Source: Francisellaceae bacterium
GTDB taxonomy: Bacteria; Pseudomonadota; Gammaproteobacteria; Berkiellales; Berkiellaceae
Direction of reading: 5' to 3'
NCBI GenBank assembly: GCA_023266415.1
Contig: JAHFQG010000048.1
Coordinates: forward strand, 1 to 8,001
Length of the DNA stretch: 8,001 nucleotides
Numbering within the stretch: the first letter of the stretch is position 1; every line of letters begins with the position of its first letter. Below the pieces are notes generated by a model. It was not told where the DNA came from and ran no database searches. It was given only the letters and a program-made list of their open reading frames with translations. Made by a program: the position numbers and the translations under genes. Of this stretch, positions 1 through 7,200 are shown piece by piece.

Positions 1-767
1 GTGAACGATAAAGTACGCAACAGAGGCACAGACAGCCCAAATGTTGCTCTGGATTGTACATAGGCCAAATCTTGCTGGGCTTGTCCTTCGAGTAGTGCTT
101 CAGCTTCTTGGCAATGCCTGGCAGCTCGGTTCAGGGCTGCTATCACGCCAGGATAATGGGTTTTTAGTAGGGGAAGTACTTGATGGCGGGCAAAATTTCG
201 GCTGAAGGTGGTATCTTGGTTGGTTGGATCTTCCACCCATGTTAGGGCTTCCTGCGTGGCATAAGCGAGGATATCGGTGGAAGCCACTGAGAGTAAGGGC
301 CTGCCCAAAAAACCATGACCGAGTGAACGCCAAGCGGCCATACCGCTTAATCCTTTGACGCCAGCGCCTTTACAGGCGCGATGAAGAAAAGTTTCTGCGT
401 TATCTTGGGCGTGATGGGCAGTGAGGAGCCATTCTCCGGGTTGAAGATGATTTTGAAAAATTTGGTATCGTGCGGTGCGAGCCATGGTTTCGAGGCTGTA
501 TCCTGGCTTGGAAAGAAGGGTAACTGTCACCGCTTGGCAGGGGACAGATAACCGTTGGCAGGTTTGCAAGGCGGTTTGTTCAAACGAAGCCGCAGCCTCT
601 TGTAATTGATGGTTGACATGAATGGCACGCAGGGGCACCGGAAAGGCGCAGGTGTGTAAGGCATGTAATAAGACAGTAGAATCTTTCCCGCCACTGAGGG
701 CCACCACGAAGGCAGTGGGGGGGGTAGGAAGGGTGTGGATCCAGCGACGCAGGGTGGACAGAATCAT
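1..767 (-). CDS. tilS: tRNA(Ile)-lysidine synthetase TilS, N-terminal part (runs off the left edge)
   Basis: The enzyme uses ATP to attach lysine to C34 of the CAU-anticodon tRNA-Ile in the cytoplasm, so that it reads AUA and is charged with isoleucine. It is normally essential. Translating the minus strand from the ATG at 767-765 gives 255 codons, open to the window edge. The ATP-pyrophosphatase P-loop SGGKDS lies at residues 25-30, followed by HVNHQLQEAA (50-59), the AHHAQDNAET segment (117-126) leading into KGAGVKGLSGM (133-143), WVEDPTN (177-183) and SRNFARHQVLPLL (189-201), all in family order. E. coli TilS is about 430 aa, so the C-terminal tRNA-binding domains are missing here only because of the window edge. 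The start lies 6 nt after the accA stop with no Shine-Dalgarno, which suggests an operon with translational coupling to accA. An 8-C run (plus-strand G 717-724) sits just before the P-loop; the frame is intact as read. The assignment is secure. Confidence 0.93.
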   Translation of the reverse strand, partial: MILSTLRRWIHTLPTPPTAFVVALSGGKDSTVLLHALHTCAFPVPLRAIHVNHQLQEAAASFEQTALQTCQRLSVPCQAVTVTLLSKPGYSLETMARTARYQIFQNHLQPGEWLLTAHHAQDNAETFLHRACKGAGVKGLSGMAAWRSLGHGFLGRPLLSVASTDILAYATQEALTWVEDPTNQDTTFSRNFARHQVLPLLKTHYPGVIAALNRAARHCQEAEALLEGQAQQDLAYVQSRATFGLSVPLLRTLSF

Positions 768-773
768 AAGTTA

Positions 774-1718
774 TTATTGGAGCGCCATGAGTCGTTCATA
801 GCGTCGTTCTAGGAGGGTAGAGAGTGGTAAGCTTTCCAGATATTCGAGTGTATCAACTAAGGTATTTTGCAGGGTGGCTGCCATAATATCGATGTTACGG
901 TGAGCACCGCCTAAGGGCTCAGGGATAATTTTATCAATCAAGCCAAGCGCTTTGAGTTTTTGGGGGACAATCCCCATAATTTCGGCGGCTTCGGGGGCTT
1001 TTTCAGCGCTCTTCCAGAGGATAGAGGCACAACCTTCGGGGGAAATGGTGGCGTAATAGCTGTATTGAAGTACCATGACGGTATCACCTACGCCAATCCC
1101 TAAGGCACCCCCAGAACAGCCTTCGCCAATCACCACACAAATAATGGGGGTTTTGAGTTGTGACATCAACCATAAATTGCGGGCAATGGCTTCGCTTTGG
1201 CCGCGCGCTTCAGCACCCACCCCCGGATAGGCGCCAGGTGTATCGATAAAAGTAATAATAGGTAGGTGGAATTTCTCAGCTTGTTCCATGAGGCGTTTGG
1301 CGCGACGGTAGCCTTCGGGGTGCATCATACCAAAATTGCGTTTTATTTTTTCTTTGGTGTCTCGTCCTTTTTGTTGACCAATAATCATGACAGGTTTCCC
1401 TAACAAGCGGGCAGTGCCAGCCACCAGGGCATTATCATCCGCAAAGGCTCTGTCGCCATGGAGTTCATCAAATTCAGTGAAAATGCGGTTAATGTAGTCG
1501 AGGGTATAGGGTCGGTCAGGGTGGCGAGCCATTTGGGCAATTTGCCAGTCGGTTAACTTTCTAAAAATAGATTCGGTGAGTTCTTCACTTTTAGCTTGCA
1601 AACGGGTGATTTCTTCGTTGAGGTTAACATCTGGATCGGCACCCACGAGTCGAAGGGCTTCGATTTTGCCTTCAAGTTCAGCGATGGGTTGTTCGAATGA
1701 GAGGAAGTTTTTAGCCAT
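774..1718 (-). CDS. accA: Acetyl-CoA carboxylase carboxyltransferase subunit alpha AccA
   Basis: AccA and AccD form the alpha2beta2 carboxyltransferase that moves CO2 from carboxybiotin on AccB to acetyl-CoA, giving malonyl-CoA, the first committed step of fatty-acid synthesis in the cytosol. The 314-aa product matches the family length (E. coli 319). The N-terminal helical region [19 protein letters not shown] (residues 4-22) is typical. It is followed by the crotonase-fold core: [14 protein letters not shown] (118-131), [20 protein letters not shown] (157-176), the oxyanion-hole segment [15 protein letters not shown] (198-212), [20 protein letters not shown] (225-244) and [11 protein letters not shown] (265-275). 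The ATG at 1718 is chosen because [10 protein letters not shown] aligns with E. coli MSLNFLDFEQ. An in-frame ATG at 1736 would add six residues with no homology. Neither start has a Shine-Dalgarno, and an extended -10 lies directly upstream. C201 sits where E. coli has glycine (GEGGSGG). The gene is first in a likely accA-tilS unit and diverges from the plus-strand gene at 1890. Confidence 0.97.
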   Translation of the reverse strand: MAKNFLSFEQPIAELEGKIEALRLVGADPDVNLNEEITRLQAKSEELTESIFRKLTDWQIAQMARHPDRPYTLDYINRIFTEFDELHGDRAFADDNALVAGTARLLGKPVMIIGQQKGRDTKEKIKRNFGMMHPEGYRRAKRLMEQAEKFHLPIITFIDTPGAYPGVGAEARGQSEAIARNLWLMSQLKTPIICVVIGEGCSGGALGIGVGDTVMVLQYSYYATISPEGCASILWKSAEKAPEAAEIMGIVPQKLKALGLIDKIIPEPLGGAHRNIDIMAATLQNTLVDTLEYLESLPLSTLLERRYERLMALQ

Positions 1719-1726
1719 AAGGGAGC

Positions 1727-1735
1727 ATTTTACCA
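1727..1735 (-). promoter_or_regulatory. Extended -10 promoter for accA, giving a nearly leaderless mRNA
   Basis: On the minus strand the bases 1735-1727 read TGGTAAAAT. This matches the extended -10 pattern TGnTATAAT, with 5 of 6 in the hexamer. The -35 position (17-bp spacer) reads ATATAT, which is poor, as is tolerated for extended -10 promoters. A start site about 7-8 nt downstream would fall at 1719-1720, at or next to the accA ATG at 1718. That is consistent with the lack of a Shine-Dalgarno. This is inferred from consensus matching only; an upstream promoter with a longer leader is the alternative. Confidence 0.4.
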
Positions 1736-1775
1736 TAAGGATTGGGGTTATATATACACTTCAACTCTATACCCT

Positions 1776-1787
1776 CTCCCCGGGGAG
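1776..1787. repeat. 12-bp perfect palindrome in the divergent accA/orphan-gene intergenic region
   Basis: CTCCCCGGGGAG is a perfect inverted repeat centred on 1781/1782. In RNA the pairing could extend by a G-U and a C-G pair to 1774-1789. It lies about 40 bp upstream of the accA -10 and about 38 bp upstream of the candidate plus-strand -35. It could be an operator shared by the two divergent promoters, or the remnant of a GC-rich dispersed repeat in an otherwise AT-rich spacer. No T-tract follows on either strand, so it is not a classical terminator. The function is unknown. Confidence 0.4.
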
Positions 1788-1824
1788 GGCAGAAATAAGT
1801 CATAAAACTTTCAAAAAAAATAAC

Positions 1825-1854
1825 TAGACAAGGTTAAAAACCGCATCGTACACT
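1825..1854 (+). promoter_or_regulatory. Candidate sigma70 promoter for the plus-strand orphan gene
   Basis: TAGACA at 1825-1830 (5 of 6 matches to TTGACA) is followed after 18 bp by TACACT at 1849-1854 (4 of 6 matches to TATAAT). Transcription would start near 1861. That leaves about 29 nt before the ATG at 1890, or about 116 nt before the ATG at 1977. It is the best-looking hexamer pair I found in this spacer by eye; an AT-rich region produces such matches by chance, so confidence is modest. Confidence 0.35.
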
Positions 1855-1889
1855 AGGGGCTTAAACTGCCTACTTCGAGATTATTTTTC

Positions 1890-4016
1890 ATGCGCAATAG
1901 ACACCTAGGTTTTTGCTGGCGGGGTTCATTGCATCCTGCGCCTCCCCATTCTTTCGATACGGATTTGGCTAACATTATGGTATGGTTTAATAAGATATTG
2001 CCATTGCCTTTATCTGAGATTGAGTTACTGGTTCAAGCCGAGCCCATTTCGCTGCCTCAGTTATTACTCAGTTCTGAGTCGGACATTTTGATCCCGATAT
2101 TTTTATGTTTTTGGCTTGCACCTTCTTTAAAGACCCTACAAGATCCAAAAGTTGCTTTAGCGACATTACAAGAGGTGATTGATGCTTATGTGGAGAATCA
2201 TTTTAAAAAATTACCCCCGGCAGAAGTATTAAGTCAGATACCTAAAATAGATTATGCGCTTTGGGTGAGTTATTTGTTGTTGACTCCGCCTAATGTGGGA
2301 TCTTTCGCCAAACCAGTAATGGAGGATATTCAATCGGTTTTGCATCCGTTTCACCCTCACTCAAATACGTTATCTGGTATAGTGACGCATTTAACCCCCC
2401 TCCCCTTCCCAGAGTTAATTTTGGCCTTACAGACGTATGTTATATATCGCACATCCGTTCAAAAACAAGTCATTGAGCGGTATTACAAAAGTATTGTAAA
2501 ACAGCTGATGGGTGAGTTATCTTTATTACTTATATATCGCAAAATCCAAAACCCTCCGCTTCCCCTCGACCAACTTGTCTCGAATACAACATTAAGGGCA
2601 TTGTATGATCGATATCCGGATTATTTAACGCAGCAATACACTGTTTTTAACCATCGGCAATTAGCGCCTCTTTTTCATACTTTAGGCATCCTAGATGCCT
2701 TCTCTTTATCGCCGATTGAACTAACATTGTTGATTGTTTTTTTAGAGAATATTTTAAATAATTTTAACCAATTAATGGATGCTAGGTTAATTGTGGCCAC
2801 AAAAGAGTTAGATTTCGGACTTTTTTATTTGGAACGTTATTGGCAGTATTTAGTGGATCAAGCTAATCTCCCTCTCACGCTGTATCATCAGTTGTCTTTC
2901 GCACGATTTAAAGCGGGTCAAGAGCCACAAACAGGGCTCAGAAAGTCAGACACAAAAAGTTTTATAACCGACCATATCCCCTTATTGATACGGTCCTTTT
3001 TTATCTCCAAAGCGCCTGCCGTTCAGAGTGATTATTTAAAAAAATGCTTTATTTTATGTCATTTTTTGGCCACTTTCTCAGAAGAGAGTCAGGAAGATGC
3101 CTATCAGAAAGTTTTATTACAATTAGAGGCAGAAGAGACAGACTGGGATAAGGTAAACATGACAGATCTATTCCCAAAGATTCTGCTTAAGCAAGCGGGG
3201 TTAGATCCAGATGCGCAAACAGATCAGCTTTTTGCTTTCACAATAGAGCATGCCATCACTGCCATTTTTCACAAAATGTGCTTTACGCCCATCCAGTGGG
3301 CTCAGATCCATGTACGGTGTTACCAGGTGGCCTTGAATCATCAAAAGCCCATTCCATTCCAGACACTTGTGTGGTTCAGGCAGGCTGCCTTGCAAGAAAT
3401 AGCGCTCTCTCCCCAAAACCACTATGCTGCTTTAACCTGTCTTATTTTGCATTCTTTTAGTCCAAAAAATAGTGTGTCAGCTGACCTATTACACGATATG
3501 ATTCGCCGTTGGGTCGGTTATGCCAAAAAGTTATCTTATTTACCGGGGTTATTGGTTGCCTTTCGTGATAAGGAAGATACCCCAATGGCGTCTTTGTGTG
3601 TTTTTCTGGACAACAATGCAAAATTTATTAAAATATATAACCCACATTCCCTTGCCCATAGGCTTTTGCAGGCATTAAAAGAATTTTGTCTAACTCATTT
3701 TACACAAAGCTCGTTGTCCGAGGCCGACAGGATATGTTACCTACAAGATACTCTAGAAAAACTTTACCAAACTCTCCCCATTCCTTCTGTTCTAATAGAA
3801 CGAAAAATCTTCACGTTAAATCCTTTTGATGCCAACATTGAACCTTCAGAGATCCCCAGACATCTGCCGTCCATCCAATTTTCGCGCACACATCATCCTC
3901 ATTTTCCAAAGGGATCTGAAAATCTTTTAACGCATCTGCTAGAAGATACGAACAAAACACCGCATAGGCGTGAGGCTACACGAAAAAGCACACAAAGTGC
4001 AGATTGTCCTTTTTAA
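1890..4016 (+). CDS. Unrecognised large alpha-helical protein (679-708 aa), orphan gene
   Basis: I do not recognise this protein and assign no function. The frame is open for 708 codons from the ATG at 1890. That ATG has a weak GAGA at 1877-1880 upstream. The ATG at 1977 (MVWFNKILPLPLSEIELL, 679 aa) is an equally plausible start, because the first 29 codons are less like the rest in composition. The product looks mostly helical and leucine/phenylalanine-rich, with hydrophobic stretches such as ILIPIFLCFWLAP (66-78) and LTLLIVFLENIL (278-289). There is no convincing signal peptide, classical membrane span set, nucleotide-binding motif or metal site. The last 40 residues are polar and basic (HRREATRKS, 692-700), perhaps unstructured, and end in CPF. 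The gene opposes the flanking housekeeping genes and is AT-richer: hand-counted 60-base lines gave 25%, 33% and 48% GC, against 40-63% in dnaE and accA lines. A lineage-specific or acquired gene, possibly a secreted host-interaction protein, is conceivable but only inferred. Confidence 0.8.
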   Translation: MRNRHLGFCWRGSLHPAPPHSFDTDLANIMVWFNKILPLPLSEIELLVQAEPISLPQLLLSSESDILIPIFLCFWLAPSLKTLQDPKVALATLQEVIDAYVENHFKKLPPAEVLSQIPKIDYALWVSYLLLTPPNVGSFAKPVMEDIQSVLHPFHPHSNTLSGIVTHLTPLPFPELILALQTYVIYRTSVQKQVIERYYKSIVKQLMGELSLLLIYRKIQNPPLPLDQLVSNTTLRALYDRYPDYLTQQYTVFNHRQLAPLFHTLGILDAFSLSPIELTLLIVFLENILNNFNQLMDARLIVATKELDFGLFYLERYWQYLVDQANLPLTLYHQLSFARFKAGQEPQTGLRKSDTKSFITDHIPLLIRSFFISKAPAVQSDYLKKCFILCHFLATFSEESQEDAYQKVLLQLEAEETDWDKVNMTDLFPKILLKQAGLDPDAQTDQLFAFTIEHAITAIFHKMCFTPIQWAQIHVRCYQVALNHQKPIPFQTLVWFRQAALQEIALSPQNHYAALTCLILHSFSPKNSVSADLLHDMIRRWVGYAKKLSYLPGLLVAFRDKEDTPMASLCVFLDNNAKFIKIYNPHSLAHRLLQALKEFCLTHFTQSSLSEADRICYLQDTLEKLYQTLPIPSVLIERKIFTLNPFDANIEPSEIPRHLPSIQFSRTHHPHFPKGSENLLTHLLEDTNKTPHRREATRKSTQSADCPF

Positions 4017-4077
4017 GGCTTTTGATTGGGATGACCTAGCACCTAATGGCTTTGTTGCATGAATGGCCATGTTTTCA

Positions 4078-4153
4078 CGTCATCCCGAGCGTAGCCCGTC
4101 ATCCCGAGCGTAGCCCGTCATCCCGAGCGTAGCCCGTCATCCCGAGCGTAGCG
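4078..4153. repeat. Four tandem copies of a 19-bp unit inside the left arm of the palindrome
   Basis: The unit CGTCATCCCGAGCGTAGCC repeats head to tail at 4078-4096, 4097-4115, 4116-4134 and 4135-4153. The first three copies are identical and the fourth differs only in its last base (G). There are no spacers between copies. Only one partial inverted counterpart (TCGGGATGACG, 4198-4208) exists in the right arm, so three units (57 bp) are an expansion of one side of an originally symmetrical hairpin. Replication slippage is the simplest cause. Confidence 0.9.
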
Positions 4154-4190
4154 AGGGATCTCCCTCTATGCCACTCTTAGGAGATCCCTC
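4153..4190. terminator. Inner stem-loop of the palindrome, possible bidirectional transcription stop for dnaE and the orphan gene
   Basis: GAGGGATCTCC (4153-4163) pairs perfectly with GGAGATCCCTC (4180-4190) across a 16-nt loop. It is placed between two convergent genes, 38 nt past the dnaE stop and 137 nt past the orphan-gene stop. No T-tract follows the stem on either strand, so this is not a canonical Rho-independent terminator. It could still block read-through or protect 3' ends, especially when stacked on the 28-bp outer stem. The role is inferred from position only. Confidence 0.35.
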
Positions 4191-4227
4191 ACAATGTTCG
4201 GGATGACGTGGAAACATGGCCATTCCT

Positions 4228-7200
4228 TTAAAACAAAAAAACCACTTTGTCTTCACCAAATTGCTTTTTTAGATCTCGAAGTAAAGCAACGCTGGGTTGT
4301 ACATGCCAATTTTGTCCAAGTTTTAAAACTGACTTGCTCAAATCGTTATAATAGTCAACCCAAATGGGAGTTTCGCCTTTTTCATAAGCACTTAACACCG
4401 TTTTCAACGCATCCGCTAAGTTGCCTGAACTGGCATGTAGGGAAATTTTAATTGCTTTGGTGAATTTTTCTTGTGCTTCTTCGAGAGTATACACATTTTC
4501 TGCACGAATACGACATTGTCCGGTCATTTTATCAGAAGAAGTGGTGCCTTCCACCACCAACACAGTGTCTTTTTCTAACTTATGACGTACTTTATCAAGT
4601 AAGTCAGAAAACAACAAAAGTTCGATTCGAGCCGTTGTATCGTCCAAAGTGACAAACAGCATTTTATCCCCTTTTTTGGTGAACATGCTGCGCATGTCCA
4701 ATAAAAGGCCTGCAATGACCACTTTTTGATCTACCTTAAGCCCTTTTAAAGGACCCGTAATAAAGGGCTGGCAGATATTTTCATATACCGTATAAGGATG
4801 CCCCGTCAAATACAATCCCAGGGTGGCTTTTTCACCTTGTAAGCGTTTCTCATCTGACCAAACGACCGGTTGTAAGACAGGGGTATTTTCTTCGGTGAAC
4901 AAATCACGTTGTTTATGGGCTCTGTTACTGTTTTGTTGTTCAGCTGACTGTAAAGAAACCTCCAATGCACTCATAAGAGTACCGCGCTCTGTCTCAAATA
5001 CATCCATTGCTCCGGATAAAATTAAACATTCTATTACCCGGCGATTTACTTTTCGGGTATCCACGGTTTGGCAAAAGTGCAAAAAACTTTGAAAAGTACC
5101 CACTTGTTTTCGGGCCTCTAGAATAGAATCGATGGCGGCCTCCCCTACCCCCTTGATGGCACCCAGCCCGTAGCCAATTTTATCAGATCCTATCACCCTG
5201 AAAAAATATTGAGACGTATTCACGTTGGGAGGCAAAACGGGGATGTTCATGTGCCCTGTTTCTTCTAACAAACGAACCACTTTATCGGTATGATTCATAT
5301 CAGCAGATAATACGGCTGCCATAAAAGCAGTGGGATAATGGGCTTTTAGCCAAGCTGTTTGATAAGAGACCAAGGCGTATACCGCGGAGTGTGATTTATT
5401 AAACCCATATCCGGCAAATTTTTCCATTAAGTCGAAAATATGATTGGCTTGTGCAGGCTCTACGCCTCGCTCCAAGGCGCCTTTCGTAAAAATTTCACGT
5501 TGTTGAGCCATTTCTTCAGGTTTTTTTTTACCCATGGCGCGACGCAGCAAATCGGCGCTGCCCAGCGTATAGCCGGCCAAGACTTGGGCAAGCTGCATAA
5601 CTTGTTCTTGGTATAAAATAACCCCATAAGTTGGTTTTAAAATGGCTTCGCAATCGGGATGGGGATAGGTGACAATGGAACGCCCGTGTTTTCGGTTGAT
5701 AAAATCTTCCACCATACCCGATTGCAAGGGACCTGGTCGAAAAAGTGCCACCAATGCAATAATTTCTTCGAAGGCATCTGGCTTTAAACGACTAATCAGC
5801 TCTTTCATACCACGCGATTCTAATTGAAATACGGCGGTGGTGGTGCCTTTATTCAACAACGCAAAGGTTTTAGGGTCATTTAACGGAATTTTCGTGATAT
5901 CAATGGGGGACAAACCAGGGTTTAATTGGTTGACATTTTTCACTGCCCAATCAATGATGGTCAAGGTTCGTAACCCTAAAAAGTCGAATTTGACCAATCC
6001 GATAGCTTCAACGTCGTCTTTATCGAATTGGGTGACAACACTCCCCCCTTCCAATTCGCGATAAACAGGCGTAAAACTGGTTAAATCGGCAGGAGCGATC
6101 ACCACCCCTCCTGCATGTTTGCCCACATTACGCACCACGCCTTCCAATTTTAAGGCCAAATCAATTAAATTTTTGACCTCTTCTTCATCTTCATAACGTT
6201 GTTGTAATAAAGGTTCATCCGTCAAGGCTTTTTGCAAGGTCATGCCAATTTCAAACGGAATAAGCTTTGCAAGCTTGTCAACAAACCCATAAGGATGGCC
6301 TAACACACGTCCCACATCACGTACCACGGCTTTGGCGGCCATGGTCCCAAAGGTAACAATTTGAGACACACTGTGGCGACCGTATTTATCGGCCACATAG
6401 TCGATGACGCGATCACGGTTATCCATACAAAAATCGACGTCAAAGTCAGGCATAGAAATACGTTCAGGGTTCAGGAATCGCTCGAACAGGAGCTCGTAAG
6501 GGATGGGATCTAAATCGGTGATTTGTAGGGCATACGCCACCAAAGAGCCCGCTCCGCTACCTCGACCTGGCCCAACGGGTATCCCGTTGTCTTTGGCCCA
6601 TTGGATAAAATCGGCCACAATCAGAAAATAACCCGCAAACCCGGTGCTCACAATCACTTTCAACTCTAAATGAAGTCGTTCCAGGTAACGTTCTTTTTTA
6701 TCAGGGGTTAAAATTGGGGTATCTGCGAACCGTTTATCTAGGCCTTTTTCAGATAATTGTATTAAATAACGACCTTCATCCAGCCCTTCTGGGACTGGGA
6801 AAGTAGGTAAGACGGGGTGGCCCAGGGTGATGGGGAGGCTGCAGCGTTTAGCAATTTCAACCGTATTTTGGATCGCTTCGGGGATATCGTGGAAGAGCGC
6901 GGACATGGCCTCTGGTGATTTTAGATACTGTTCGGGGGTATAGGGGGTGTTTTTACGTTGTTCGAGGGTTTGGCCAGTTTGGACGCACACGCGGGCTTCG
7001 TGGGCTTCAAAGTCATCTGGGTGTAAAAAGCGCACTTGGTTGGTGGCTACCAAAGGACATTGGTGTGTGGCGGCTAGGGGCAATAGAGTTTGAATGTAGA
7101 GCTCTTCTTCCTGTCGCCCTAAGCGAGAAATTGTGAGATAAAAACGGTTGCCTAATATTGTCTGCCACTGTACTAATGCCTCTTCCGCCACATCCAGTTT

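Larger units (their letters stand above)
4061..4225. repeat. 165-bp palindromic repeat element with 28-bp terminal inverted repeats (REP/MITE-like)
   Basis: The left arm (4061-4088, beginning GAATGGCCATG) and the right arm (4198-4225, ending CATGGCCATTC) are inverted copies that match at 27 of 28 positions; the one difference would be a G-T pair. Inside them lies a second perfect 11-bp inverted repeat (4153-4163 and 4180-4190). Apart from the extra tandem units on the left, the element folds as 28-bp stem, 7/7 internal loop, 11-bp stem and 16-nt loop. It fills the convergent gap between the orphan gene (stop at 4016) and dnaE (stop at 4228), ending 2 nt from the dnaE stop. No coding capacity is evident. 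Sequences of the CGTCATCCCGAGCGTAGCGAGGGATCT style are known as dispersed bacterial palindromes, so other copies in the genome are expected. I see no clear target-site duplication. Confidence 0.85.

Noticed and set aside
100..333. Minus-strand open frame of 77 codons inside tilS
   Set aside because: It overlaps the in-frame TilS coding sequence in another frame, and TilS motifs are present throughout the same stretch.
1576..1827. Plus-strand open frame of 83 codons opposite the accA 5' end
   Set aside because: It is a shadow of accA on the opposite strand, and its composition does not resemble a protein under selection.
4028..4035. GGGATGAC, an isolated fragment matching part of the 19-bp repeat unit in inverse orientation
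   Set aside because: Eight bases is within chance expectation, and no further homology extends on either side.
4043..4060. CTAA followed by TGGCTTTGTTGCAT beside the palindrome, reminiscent of the inverted-repeat ends of some IS5-family elements
   Set aside because: There is only one short partial match, with no matching opposite end, no transposase remnant and no second target-site copy. It is too weak to call an insertion sequence relic.
4078..4153. Short regular repeats considered as a CRISPR array
   Set aside because: The 19-bp units are directly adjacent with no spacers, and no cas genes are visible. It is a tandem expansion in a palindrome arm.
4194..4451. Plus-strand open frame of 85 codons across the palindrome and the dnaE 3' end
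   Set aside because: It lies antisense to the conserved dnaE C-terminus, starts in the repeat arm, and has no ribosome binding site or recognisable family.
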